From the NCBI GenBank assembly GCA_020848545.1, contig JADLHZ010000125.1:62001-126000 (forward strand): a DNA stretch of 64,000 nt. The letters run 5' to 3'. The notes beneath the pieces are model-generated. The model ran no database searches. It was given only the letters and a program-made list of their open reading frames with translations, and was not told where the DNA came from. The position numbers and the translations under genes were made by a program. Positions 51,975-60,631 of this stretch are shown here, in pieces; the stretch's first letter is position 1, and the number at the start of each line of letters is the position of its first letter. Origin of the DNA: Deltaproteobacteria bacterium. GTDB taxonomy: Bacteria; Myxococcota; JADLHZ01.

Positions 51975-53039
51975 TCAGTACCCGCACGAACACAACACGA
52001 AGCCATTCACGGCTGCGGCGGGCGTACAGGTGGCCGCACTGAGGGCGCCGGAATCGTCAATCCGCAGCCCGCCCGAAGCGCAGTCGGTGAAGCCGTGTGT
52101 CTGGCAAAGCATGCGGCAAGTGGTGACGCCGTCGGTCCGCATTCCGATCGTGAATGACCCATGGAGGGTACCGGCGCCACCGCCGTTGTCGAAGCGTTGC
52201 GCGCCGATTTGCAGCTCGTCGAAGCGCACGAGGCCGTTGGTCGCGACGCGCAGAGCCTCATCGTCGAATCCGGAGCCGTCCCAGTACGAGATGCGGAACA
52301 GATCCGAGCCTTGAAACTCCGCGTGGAAGTTCCAACGCTCGCCGTTGGGATTGTTCGCCGTCGTCGTCATCGCGACCCGCACGCGTTCGTTGTCCGGATC
52401 GCGGATGACGAGCGGCATGCGCGTGCCGGCGGTTCCGTCGACGCGAAGCGCACGAACGCCCTGCGTGCTCGTCGTCGCGAGCATCGCCGGCGCGCCGCCC
52501 GGGCCGGTGGTGTTCGCGCTGAGGGCGAGGCCGGTCGTATTGCCGTTCGTCGCCGTTTGCCCGAGAATCAACAACGGAAAATTTCCGGATCCGCCGAACG
52601 GGCCGGTGTTGGTCGGCGTGATCGCCGTCTCATCGCTCGAGCACTGGTATCCCGCGCCTGTGCTGCGCAAGATTTCGTCGTCGGCGCACGCCGTGGTCAA
52701 CCCGACGAGCGCCGCGCCGTTTTGCGCCCCGCCCGAGAGGCCGCTGCCGACCGTGACCGAGGCGATGAGGCCATTGCCACCGGCGTTCTGATCGTCGGCG
52801 CCGCAGGACCACACGGCGCCGTTCCACTTCGCGACTTGGCCAAACGCACAGACCGGCATCCCGGTCCCCGAGGTGCCGGCCGGCCCCGTTGCGCCAGGTG
52901 CCCCATCTTCGCCGAGTAAAAGCACGGCGTCGCCCGGTGACTGTGCACGCGCTTGCGTTCCGACCGGTGTTGCCGTCGGAATGCTGCAGGCCGTGGCGAC
53001 GCCGGCAAGCGCGACGAGCGTGGTCAGTTGTAGGTGCAA
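51975..53039 (-). CDS. Collagen-like, WxC-module lipoprotein (paralogue 3)
   Basis: This 354-residue lipoprotein is the last of three related tandem genes. It starts at TTG 53039, supported by AGGAG seven bases upstream, and has lipobox ATAC. A short Gly-X-Y tract (GAPGATGPAGTSGTG) follows the anchor. A WNGAVWSCGADDQ module and a Gly/Thr-rich beta region resembling phage tail-fibre or trimeric adhesin stalks come next. The C-terminus shares a six-Cys motif with its neighbours (CRMLCQTHGFTDC ... C ... LCSC). It overlaps the upstream gene by 16 bp. Probable role: surface-exposed binding protein (inference). Confidence 0.75.
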   Translation of the reverse strand: MHLQLTTLVALAGVATACSIPTATPVGTQARAQSPGDAVLLLGEDGAPGATGPAGTSGTGMPVCAFGQVAKWNGAVWSCGADDQNAGGNGLIASVTVGSGLSGGAQNGAALVGLTTACADDEILRSTGAGYQCSSDETAITPTNTGPFGGSGNFPLLILGQTATNGNTTGLALSANTTGPGGAPAMLATTSTQGVRALRVDGTAGTRMPLVIRDPDNERVRVAMTTTANNPNGERWNFHAEFQGSDLFRISYWDGSGFDDEALRVATNGLVRFDELQIGAQRFDNGGGAGTLHGSFTIGMRTDGVTTCRMLCQTHGFTDCASGGLRIDDSGALSAATCTPAAAVNGFVLCSCGY

Positions 53040-54034
53040 AAGCAGACTCCTACAGCGCTCGCATTGAATTGAGTGATGCACGTCTGCGTCGGTGGATTGG
53101 CGGCGCCGACCGTCCAAGAGCCGATGCAGTCTTGAAAACCATAGAGCGTGCAGGTTTGGTCGCAGGTCGGGCCGCCCGGTGAACCCGCGATCCCGGTGAC
53201 CCCAACGACAAACGCGCCGTTGGCTCCGCCGTTGAACGTGGCGGAGCTCATCCCGAGAGCGAGCCGTGGCACGTTCGTCTGCCCGTCGCGCGAGACGGTG
53301 AAGAGCGGCGCGCCGCCGTTGTGGCTCACCTGTAGCTGGGCACTCGCGCCGAAAGTCGTGCTCAGCTCCCAGCGCGCGCCGAGGTTTGCAGTCTCCATCG
53401 TGATGCCGCTCTCCGTGTTCAAGCTGTCGCGGACGGAGAGTTGCCCGCGGTCGAATTGATCGGAATCACCGATGAGCCGAGCGGCTACGCCTTCGCCGTT
53501 GTTCGTGACACTGAGCGCGGTCCCGGTCGCATCGATCGTCGAGACACTCAGCGCGCTCGCCGCGGTGCGTGCGGGCGCTGCGCACGTGTTGGTGAGGCCG
53601 AGTGGACCGGTGATCCCGGCAGGCGCGGGCGGCATCGTTCGATCCACGGAGCACGACCACTGTCCCCCAGCGAAGCGGAGGATGTTTCCGTCCGTCGGAC
53701 AGTCGATGAGGCGCAGGGTGACGACGCCGAGCGCGCCGCCGCCAGCGGTGCCGCTTCCTGCTGGAGTGCCGAGCGAGGTGATGTCGGCGCTGCTCGTCGC
53801 TAGGGCGTCCGGCGCGCAGATCCACGCGCTGCCCGTCCACTGCAGGACGTCGCCGCTGCCGCAGCCCGCGGCTGGCAATCCTGTGCTCGGGCCCGCCGGG
53901 CCGGCGCTGCCAGTGTCGCCGGTGGGACCCGCTGTCGCCGCGCTTGCGAGCGTCGCCGCGGCGCTGAGCCGAGGATCGGCGTCTCGGTGACAACCGGTGC
54001 TCGCGAACAGCGTGATGAGAACGAGCGCTCGCAT
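53024..54034 (-). CDS. Collagen-like, WxC-module lipoprotein (paralogue 2)
   Basis: This 336-residue lipoprotein has lipobox STGC (Cys15). A GPTGDTGSAGPAGPSTG collagen-like tract is followed by two modules of the form hydrophobic-xxGxxWxC (LQWTGSAWICAPD and LRFAGGQWSCSVD), then Ser/Thr/Gly-rich strands. The C-terminal six-Cys motif reads CDQTC, LYGFQDC, TQTC and VCFC. It lies 6 bp after paralogue 1 and overlaps paralogue 3, so the three form an operon. Architecture suggests a fibrous stalk with a disulfide-capped tip (inference). Confidence 0.77.
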   Translation of the reverse strand: MRALVLITLFASTGCHRDADPRLSAAATLASAATAGPTGDTGSAGPAGPSTGLPAAGCGSGDVLQWTGSAWICAPDALATSSADITSLGTPAGSGTAGGGALGVVTLRLIDCPTDGNILRFAGGQWSCSVDRTMPPAPAGITGPLGLTNTCAAPARTAASALSVSTIDATGTALSVTNNGEGVAARLIGDSDQFDRGQLSVRDSLNTESGITMETANLGARWELSTTFGASAQLQVSHNGGAPLFTVSRDGQTNVPRLALGMSSATFNGGANGAFVVGVTGIAGSPGGPTCDQTCTLYGFQDCIGSWTVGAANPPTQTCITQFNASAVGVCFCTYN

Positions 54035-54040
54035 TGAACC

Positions 54041-55336
54041 TCACTCGTCGCAGAAACAAATGAAAATGCCGCCCGCCGGCTTCGCGGTGCATACGCCAGC
54101 GCCGCCAAGGCCGACGGCGAACGCACACGTGTAGCCGTGTTGGCCGCAGACGTCATCGCAGGAGGTGTTCGTGTCGCCTGTGAAGCTGAACCCGAGGCTG
54201 CGTCCGGCGGTGAAGGGTTGACCGTTCAACGCCAGGGTTTGCACCTTCACCGCTCCCGTCGGACCGTTGGCGATGAAGTTGAGCTTGTCTGAGCCGCTGA
54301 TGCCGTCGAAGTAATAGAAGTTCAGCGAGCGTGTCGTCGTGTTGTACGTTCGGCCCGCGAGATCCCAGCGATCGCTCGTCCCGATGCCGGTGAAGTTGAT
54401 GCGAGCCAGGTCGGCGGGCGATTCGACGATCTCGAGCTGCGCGAAGCTCGGATCGGTGCCAGCGCCGCTGCGCGCGACCAGGAGCGCGCCGATCGTGCCC
54501 GACGGTGTCGTGTTGGTGTTCGCGGCGGTGACGACGCCGCTGCCGCCCGCGATCGACGTGGTCTCGGCGTTCAACGCGCCCGTGCCGGCCGGCGCCACGA
54601 CCGAGAGGATGTGCGCCGCCGTCGTTCCCCCCATCAGCATTGGGTAGGTGGGCATCCGATTGTCCGCGGCGCACACCCACGCGCCGCCGGTGCGGTGCAA
54701 GACTTGCGTTGCCGGGCACGTTTGCAGCGCGACGGAAGGATCGGTCGTGCCGTTCGTCACGGTGAGCCCGCCGTTCGGCGTCGCGGCGACGCTGGTGATC
54801 GCGCTGCCGCCGGCGCCCTGTTGATCCGGCGCGCACGACCAGCCGACACCGTTCGACTGCGCGATGAACCCTGGCGTGTTGCAGAGCGGCGGCGACTGGC
54901 CGGCGATCCCGGTCTGGCCTTGCGCGCCTGTAGAACCCTTGGCGCCGCCGGCGAACTGCACGCGCACCCGGTCGCTGCCGTCGCTGCTCCGTACTTCGAA
55001 GGCGGCGTCGGCCGGCGCCGCGACGAGCTGCTCGACGAGCGCGGCGGCCGCTGCGGTGAAGCGCGCGACGATCCGCGTCTCGCCGATGCTGGTGATCTCG
55101 AGCGCTTGCTCGGCGACGCCGGTCGCGAGCACGACGTTCGTCACGCGATCCAAGCGAAGGCCGTCGATGATCACGCCCGCGCCGAGCCGGCCCGGCTGGC
55201 TCACGCTGTCGCCCATGATCGCGCTGATGCGTGGCGCATTCGCCGCCGCGGTCTCGGCGCTGTTGTCGACGATCACGTGAAAGCTGCAGCCCCCGAGCGC
55301 GATCGCGACGATGGATGGTGTGAGCGCATGTCGCAT
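54041..55336 (-). CDS. Collagen-like, WxC-module lipoprotein with IPT-like N-terminus (paralogue 1)
   Basis: This 431-residue lipoprotein is first in the three-gene set. It has lipobox ALGGC (Cys17), then an IPT/TIG-like beta domain (about 35-128) with the RLGAGVIIDG segment. A GAKGSTGAQGQTG tract follows, with SNGVGWSCAPDQQ and LHRTGGAWVCAAD modules, then a beta-rich region with an aromatic LNFYYFDG strand. The last 45 residues hold the shared six-Cys motif (CDDVCGQHGYTC ... CTAK ... FICFC). It is a likely surface adhesin or recognition protein; ligand unknown. Confidence 0.77.
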   Translation of the reverse strand: MRHALTPSIVAIALGGCSFHVIVDNSAETAAANAPRISAIMGDSVSQPGRLGAGVIIDGLRLDRVTNVVLATGVAEQALEITSIGETRIVARFTAAAAALVEQLVAAPADAAFEVRSSDGSDRVRVQFAGGAKGSTGAQGQTGIAGQSPPLCNTPGFIAQSNGVGWSCAPDQQGAGGSAITSVAATPNGGLTVTNGTTDPSVALQTCPATQVLHRTGGAWVCAADNRMPTYPMLMGGTTAAHILSVVAPAGTGALNAETTSIAGGSGVVTAANTNTTPSGTIGALLVARSGAGTDPSFAQLEIVESPADLARINFTGIGTSDRWDLAGRTYNTTTRSLNFYYFDGISGSDKLNFIANGPTGAVKVQTLALNGQPFTAGRSLGFSFTGDTNTSCDDVCGQHGYTCAFAVGLGGAGVCTAKPAGGIFICFCDE

Positions 55337-55376
55337 CCGTCATGGAGTATGCCAGCGGGGGCCGGCGTTGTCGCGA

Positions 55377-55853
55377 TCAGCGACCGGACAAAGATCGGCC
55401 AGAGACCACGAGGTCGACGATCTGCAAATGCCCGTCGCTGCCCAAGCGCGCGCGCAAGAACGTGCTGTCGTCGGCGCGAAATCCGACGACCTCGTTCTGC
55501 CGCCGCTCGTCGACGAAGAAGCGATCGACGCCGAAGTCGACGCGGCCTTTCTTCACCGTGCCGACGAGCACCTTCGCGCACGTCTTCCCGGCGACGCGGG
55601 TGACGTTCCAGCGCCCGAGCGCGTTCGGCTCGATGCAGAAGCGCGTCTCGCCGTCCTCGGTGATCCCGAGCGCATTCGCTTGCGCCACCGCGACGAGGCG
55701 GAAGCGCACGTAGTGGCCGCTCAACAGATCGCGCGGATCGTAGCCTTCGACCGGTAGGATCACCTCGACGCCGGCGCGTTGGGCCCACTCGTTCTGTGCG
55801 ATCCAGCCGCCGAAGATGACGAGGTCGACCGCCGCGAGGATGAGGAACTTCAT
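55377..55853 (-). CDS. GDYXXLXY-type protein
   Basis: This 158-residue protein has one N-terminal membrane helix and a periplasmic beta-rich domain. The PVEGYDPRDLLSGHYVRFRL segment (about 34-53) matches the family's signature region, although the central residues read GHYVRFRL rather than GDYxxLxY. Such proteins are usually paired with DUF2157 membrane proteins, as here: its ATG 55853 overlaps the stop of the DUF2157 gene as ATGA. The function of the pair is unknown; a membrane or stress-related complex is possible. Confidence 0.78.
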   Translation of the reverse strand: MKFLILAAVDLVIFGGWIAQNEWAQRAGVEVILPVEGYDPRDLLSGHYVRFRLVAVAQANALGITEDGETRFCIEPNALGRWNVTRVAGKTCAKVLVGTVKKGRVDFGVDRFFVDERRQNEVVGFRADDSTFLRARLGSDGHLQIVDLVVSGRSLSGR

Positions 55854-57001
55854 TGGCGCACCTCGGCAGGGACGGGGATCAGCACGCGCAATCGCCACCA
55901 CCCGTAGGCGATCGACACGAGCAGCACGCCGGTGATGATGAGGCCGATGCCGGTGTCGGTCAGATCCGAGAACAGCTCGAAGAAGAGGACGAAGATGCGG
56001 ACCGCGAGCGCGAACGATCCGGCGTTGACGGCTTGCTTGCTGCCGGCGGCGGCGCCCGCGAAGGTGTAGGCGACGCAGAACGCGCAGAAGAACGCAAAGC
56101 CGATCGCTTGCTGCGGCAAGTGCGACCACGGCGGCACCCACGCGGCGCTGACGACGAAGGTGGCGGCGATGCACGCAGCGATGAACGCCGCCGGCTCGAC
56201 GCGCCGATGCTGGCGCCAGCGCGAGATGCCAGCCGCCGCGAGCGCGACGAGCATCAGGACGAGCGGCCACTCAGGCTGCATCCAGGGCTGCACCCAGAAG
56301 TGTTTGCCGTCGCCCCACGCGAACGCCGCGGTCATCAAGGAGACGCCGGTCAGCATGAACGCCCAGCGGTGCAGCGCGCGCGCCCAAGTCTCGGCGCGAA
56401 GATAGGGCGCGGTGGCGATGAACAGCGCGGCGATCGCCACGAGCAGCTGCGGCGCGCGAAAGTGCTTCCACAGCTCCTCCATCAGCTCGCGCTCGACGAG
56501 CCAGAGCCAGAGCGCCTGCAACCCGAGGTAGATCGCCGCGTCGCAGAGGATCGCGCGGCGACCGACGAGCGCGGCGGGGATGGCGAGCGCGAACGCTGCG
56601 GCGAAGGGCCGGTAGGGATGGCCGGAGAGATGATAGACCTGCGCGACGAGGCCGATCATCGCGAGGACGAGCCCTTGATGCAGGAGCAGCGCGAGGTCGC
56701 GGATCCAGTCGTGTCCTTGATGATCCGCCGCCCGCGCGCCGAGCATCGCAGCGATGAGCAGCACGAGGCCCGCGCCGAGCTTGATGCCGTCCGGGATGTC
56801 GTCCCAGTTCGCGGCGACGAGCGAAATGATGCCCGCGATCACCGCGAGCGCGCCGACGGCCGCGAACGCCCACACCACCCAGCGCGCGCCGCCTTGCTTG
56901 CTCCGTTCGTGGGCCTCGATGCGCGCGACCTGCGCCGCGTCGAGCAACCCGTGCTCGCGCCACTCGGACAACTTCCGCTCGATCCGCCCCACGTGCTCCA
57001 T
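55850..57001 (-). CDS. DUF2157-domain multi-helix membrane protein
   Basis: This 383-residue inner-membrane protein starts with a cytoplasmic helical domain of about 50 residues (the LLDAAQVARIEAHE segment typical of DUF2157), followed by about ten transmembrane helices, including VVWAFAAVGALAVIAGIIS at about 42-60. The LVAANWDDIPDGIKL segment after the first helix is characteristic. ATG 57001 is preferred to the upstream in-frame start at 57052, which would add a repeat-derived sequence. It is translationally coupled to the GDYXXLXY-type gene. Biochemical role unknown. Confidence 0.8.
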   Translation of the reverse strand: MEHVGRIERKLSEWREHGLLDAAQVARIEAHERSKQGGARWVVWAFAAVGALAVIAGIISLVAANWDDIPDGIKLGAGLVLLIAAMLGARAADHQGHDWIRDLALLLHQGLVLAMIGLVAQVYHLSGHPYRPFAAAFALAIPAALVGRRAILCDAAIYLGLQALWLWLVERELMEELWKHFRAPQLLVAIAALFIATAPYLRAETWARALHRWAFMLTGVSLMTAAFAWGDGKHFWVQPWMQPEWPLVLMLVALAAAGISRWRQHRRVEPAAFIAACIAATFVVSAAWVPPWSHLPQQAIGFAFFCAFCVAYTFAGAAAGSKQAVNAGSFALAVRIFVLFFELFSDLTDTGIGLIITGVLLVSIAYGWWRLRVLIPVPAEVRQ

Positions 57002-57012
57002 TCTACCTCGCC

Positions 57013-57133
57013 ACCGAAAAGGGGACCGGGGAGGTTTTCGCAGATGTTCCAAAACGGAACGGCGGCGAAAAGGGACCGGGGAGCGTTCGTCGCAAGCGTT
57101 CGTCGCAACAGCGGACCGGGAGCGTTTTCGGTG
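57013..57133. repeat. Cluster of GGGACCGGG-type repeats with a 13-bp tandem duplication
   Basis: A motif built on AAAAGGGGACCGGGGAG/GTTTTCG recurs three times (about 57016-57040, 57067-57090 and 57111-57130). Inside it GCGTTCGTCGCAA is duplicated exactly (57083-57095 and 57096-57108), and GTTCC-AAAAC-GGAAC (about 57046-57060) forms a small hairpin. It lies between two divergent genes. It resembles dispersed intergenic repeats of myxobacteria and is not a CRISPR: unit spacing is irregular and there are no spacers. Confidence 0.65.
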
Positions 57134-57156
57134 CCCAAAGCGGCGTTCGCTTTGCT

Positions 57157-58041
57157 ATGGCGCTCGGCGTGCGATGCGTCGTGATCATCTTCTTGGCTTC
57201 CTGCTCGGGACAGGGTCTCGACACGAGTGTGCTCGATGAGCAGAAGCCCGCGCGACCGCAGAGCAAGGGCGGCGTTTCGGGTGACACCGGGACGACCGGC
57301 GAGACTGGGGCGACCGGCGTGACGGGCGAAACGGGCGCGACCGGCGCCACGGGCACGACGGTTCAGTGTCAGAACGAGTGCGCGCTCGCCGGCACGAAGA
57401 CGTGCGACCAGAACGGCGACGTCACCCTCTGCGCGACGAGTGCGACGGACAGCTGCTTGCACCTCACGCTCGCCGACGACTGCGCGGCGCACTGCTCGCC
57501 GATCCCTGCACCACATTGCGTGGCGTGCAACGTGACCGCTGACTGCCCGAACGCGGCGAAGAGCGTGTGCGACAAGGGCGCCTGCATCGCCGCGACGAAG
57601 TGGGCGATCACGCGCTACACCTTCTCCGGCACTGCTGCCGGCACGCGTGTCGTCGACGTGTCGAATTGCTACGGCTGCGCGACGCACCTCTACCCAAGCG
57701 ACGGCTACGCGATGATCAGCGCGCAGCAGGGCAACGGCTACCAGATCATGCAGTTGTACGTGCCGACGACGGCGGTGAGCGGCGACGTCGCGCTCGCCAA
57801 ACAGCTGCTCACTCCGATCACGACGCCGACTGTTGCCGTGAGCGTTGGTGGCGATCCCACGCTGCCGGCGATCTACGACGACTATTACACCGGCGCGACG
57901 CCGGCCGGCACGCTGCACGTGATCAGCGCCGACTACACGAACGGCGGCGTCGTTCACGCGACGATCGACGCGTTCTATGAGGGCCAAAAGGGCGGCAAGC
58001 TGCGCGTCGAATCGGAATTTTCGATGACGCTTCCGCCCTGA
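57157..58041 (+). CDS. Collagen-like Cys-rich lipoprotein
   Basis: This 294-residue lipoprotein has lipobox FLASC (Cys16). Residues about 41-68 are a run of Gly-X-Thr triplets (GDTGTTGETGATGVTG). A Cys-rich domain at about 70-145 has some 13 cysteines, including CQNEC, CDQNG, CVAC and CDKGAC. The C-terminal 150 residues form a beta-rich domain with a NCYGC pair. Likely surface exposed, with disulfides. It stands alone on the plus strand after the repeat cluster. Confidence 0.78.
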   Translation: MALGVRCVVIIFLASCSGQGLDTSVLDEQKPARPQSKGGVSGDTGTTGETGATGVTGETGATGATGTTVQCQNECALAGTKTCDQNGDVTLCATSATDSCLHLTLADDCAAHCSPIPAPHCVACNVTADCPNAAKSVCDKGACIAATKWAITRYTFSGTAAGTRVVDVSNCYGCATHLYPSDGYAMISAQQGNGYQIMQLYVPTTAVSGDVALAKQLLTPITTPTVAVSVGGDPTLPAIYDDYYTGATPAGTLHVISADYTNGGVVHATIDAFYEGQKGGKLRVESEFSMTLPP

Positions 58042-58085
58042 GCCTCATTGCCGAAGCGCCTCGGTTCCGCTACGGCGACGCGCGC

Positions 58086-59708
58086 ATGATCCGCTTAGAC
58101 AGCATCGGCCACCAGCACGGTCAGCAGATCCTCTTCCTCGAAGCCTCCGCCGTCATCAACCGCGGCGAGAAGGTGGGGCTCGTCGGACCGAACGGCGCCG
58201 GTAAGTCGACGATCTTCCGCATGATCGTCGGCCAGGAAGCGCCGGACCAGGGCCAAGTCGCGATCGATCGCGGCGTGCGCGTCGGTTACTTCAGCCAAGA
58301 CGTTGGCGAGATGAAAGGGCGCTCGGTCGTCGCCGAGACGATGGACGGCGCCGGGCCCGTGGCGGACGTGGCGCAGGAGCTCGAGAAGCTGCAGCACGCG
58401 CTCGCCGATCCGGCGCAGGCCGACAACATGGAAAAACTCCTAGAGCGCTTCGGCGACGTGCAGGCGCGCTACGATCAACTCGGCGGCTACGCGCTCGACG
58501 CGACCGCGCGCGAGATCTTGGCCGGTCTCGGCTTCTCGCAAGAAGTGATGGACGGCGACGTCGGCAACCTCTCCGGCGGCTGGAAGATGCGCGTGGCGCT
58601 CGCCCGCATCTTGCTCATGAAGCCCGACGTCATGCTGCTCGACGAGCCGAGCAATCACTTGGACCTCGAGTCGATCATCTGGCTCGAGCAGTTCTTGAAG
58701 GGCTTCGAGGGCGCGATCCTGATGACCTCGCACGATCGCGAGTTCATGAACCGCATCGTCAAGAAGATCATCGAGATCGACGGCGGCGATCTCATCACCT
58801 ACACCGGCGACTACGACTTCTACGAGAAGCAGCGCGCGCTCAGTGAAGCCCAGCAAGAGGCGCAGTACGAGCGGCAGCAAGCGATGCTCGCGAAAGAAAA
58901 GGCGTTCATCGCCCGTTTCAAGGCCCGCGCTTCGCACGCCGCGCAAGTGCAGTCGCGGGTGAAGAAGCTCGAGAAGATCGATCTGGTCGAGCCGCCGCGC
59001 CGGGAAAAGCGCGTGCTCTTCGAGTTCGTGCAGCCACCGCGATCGGGCGACGAAGTGGCGAAGGTGCAGAAGATCACCAAGCGCTACGGAAGCAAGACGA
59101 TCTACGACGGCTTCGACTTCCTCGTGCGCCGCCAAGAACGCTGGTGCGTCATGGGCGTCAACGGCGCCGGCAAGTCCACGCTGCTCAAGCTCATCGCGCA
59201 GGAGACGAAGCCCGACTCAGGCAACGTGGCGCTCGGCGCCAACGTCAAGCTCGGCTACTTCGCGCAGCACGCGATGGACGTGCTCGACGGCGAGAAGAAC
59301 GTCTGGGACACGCTGAGCGACGCGTTTCCGAAGGCGTCGATCGGATCACTGCGCACGCTCGCCGGCTGCTTCGGCTTCTCGAAGAACGACGTGGAGAAGA
59401 AGGTGCGCTCGCTCTCCGGGGGCGAAAAGGCGCGGTTGGTCCTCGCGCGCATGCTCTTCGATCCGCCGAATTTTTTGGTGCTCGACGAGCCGACGAACCA
59501 CTTGGACATGGCGACCAAAGAGATGCTCGTCGAGGCGCTGAAGGGCTTCGAAGGGACGATGCTCTTCGTCTCGCACGATCGGCACTTTCTGAGCGCGCTC
59601 TCGAACCGCGTGATCGAGCTGTTGCCGGATGGCGCGCATCCGTACACCGGCGGCTACACCGAGTACGTGCAGCGCACCGGTCGCGAAGCGCCGGGCGTTC
59701 ACTCTTGA
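58086..59708 (+). CDS. ABC-F family ATPase
   Basis: This 540-residue protein has two ABC ATPase domains in one chain without membrane helices, the mark of ABC-F ribosome-associated factors. The first Walker A is GPNGAGKST (near 34-42), with signature LSGGW and Walker B region LLDEPSNHLD. A charged linker at about 240-310 (the P-site-tRNA-interacting motif region) follows. The second Walker A is GVNGAGKST, with signature LSGGE and VLDEPTNHLD. Both sites look intact. The first signature has Trp in place of the more usual Glu/Gln. Family members resolve stalled translation or protect ribosomes; the subgroup cannot be set with confidence. Confidence 0.92.
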   Translation: MIRLDSIGHQHGQQILFLEASAVINRGEKVGLVGPNGAGKSTIFRMIVGQEAPDQGQVAIDRGVRVGYFSQDVGEMKGRSVVAETMDGAGPVADVAQELEKLQHALADPAQADNMEKLLERFGDVQARYDQLGGYALDATAREILAGLGFSQEVMDGDVGNLSGGWKMRVALARILLMKPDVMLLDEPSNHLDLESIIWLEQFLKGFEGAILMTSHDREFMNRIVKKIIEIDGGDLITYTGDYDFYEKQRALSEAQQEAQYERQQAMLAKEKAFIARFKARASHAAQVQSRVKKLEKIDLVEPPRREKRVLFEFVQPPRSGDEVAKVQKITKRYGSKTIYDGFDFLVRRQERWCVMGVNGAGKSTLLKLIAQETKPDSGNVALGANVKLGYFAQHAMDVLDGEKNVWDTLSDAFPKASIGSLRTLAGCFGFSKNDVEKKVRSLSGGEKARLVLARMLFDPPNFLVLDEPTNHLDMATKEMLVEALKGFEGTMLFVSHDRHFLSALSNRVIELLPDGAHPYTGGYTEYVQRTGREAPGVHS

Positions 59709-59727
59709 GCCCAGGCTCTCGCGTCGT

Positions 59728-60495
59728 TTACGCGGGCTTCGGTTTTTCCTTCTGCACTTTGATCTTGTCGAAGGCTTCCTGCAGCCGGCGCTGACCGTCC
59801 GGGCTCGTCCAGCGATCGACGAACGCTTTGTGCGAGCGATCCTTGTCGGCGTCCATGCGCGCGAGCGCCGGCCCACGCAGCGCCGCTTTGATGCCGGCGG
59901 CGGCGTGCGCTGAAATGTCGGCGGCGTCTTTGGCGCGCTCCATGGCCAGCGCGTCGAGATCGCCGAAGTCTGAGAGCGTATGGAAGAAGCCGTGCTTCAG
60001 CGCGTCGTCCTTCGTGAACAGCTCGCCGAAGAGCAGCGCGCGTTGGCCGCTGACGTCGTCGAGCGTCGTTCGCACGATCTCATGCGCGCTCGCCGGAAAC
60101 GGCACGCCAAGCCGCGCCTCGTTGACGCCGACCACGCCTTGATCACGCGCCCCGAGGCGGAAGTCGCCGGTGCACAGCAAGATCGCGCCGCCGGCGACCG
60201 CGCTGCCTTTGACGGCGCAGACCATCGGCCGCTCGTAGGCGAAGAGCGCGCGGAAGGTGGCGTGGAAGAGATCGAGAAAACGCATGAAGTCCGGGGCCGG
60301 CAAGGTGAGCACTTCTCGCAAATCGAGGCCGCCCGAGAAGATCTTGTCGCGCCCCAGGAGCAACACGGCGCCGGCGTCTTTGGCGTCCGCGATCGCCTTG
60401 CCGATCGCCGTCAGCATGGCGGTCGACAGGGCGTTCGCCTTGCCGTCGTCGAGCTGGATGATTTGCACATTTCCGTCGCGGCGGGTGTTGAGCAT
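59728..60495 (-). CDS. Enoyl-CoA hydratase/isomerase (crotonase) family protein
   Basis: This 255-residue crotonase-fold protein shows the CoA-binding and oxyanion motifs: a GGLDLREVL segment after the KIFSGG loop (about 60-68) and VKGSAVAGGAILLC (about 99-112), the two peptide NH pairs that stabilise the enolate. The first catalytic Glu of hydratases is not evident in VNEARLGVPFPA, where a Glu is present at the position often used by isomerases. The exact reaction on acyl-CoA is therefore open. ATG 60495 is preferred over 60510. It could supply or drain acyl-CoA pools used by lipid metabolism. Confidence 0.82.
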   Translation of the reverse strand: MLNTRRDGNVQIIQLDDGKANALSTAMLTAIGKAIADAKDAGAVLLLGRDKIFSGGLDLREVLTLPAPDFMRFLDLFHATFRALFAYERPMVCAVKGSAVAGGAILLCTGDFRLGARDQGVVGVNEARLGVPFPASAHEIVRTTLDDVSGQRALLFGELFTKDDALKHGFFHTLSDFGDLDALAMERAKDAADISAHAAAGIKAALRGPALARMDADKDRSHKAFVDRWTSPDGQRRLQEAFDKIKVQKEKPKPA

Positions 60496-60631
60496 AGGAC
60501 CTGAGACCATTTCAAACGCACGCCTCGAAAGCAACGCATGACCACCGAATCGGAATGGTCCCTGGTCCCTGTCTCGAGGAGAAGGATCCCTGCGGCAACT
60601 CGTCGAACGCGAAGGCGACGGCGAATCAGGC

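Noticed and set aside
57083-57108. Possible CRISPR-like direct repeats
   Set aside because: Only two adjacent copies with no spacer and no cas genes nearby.
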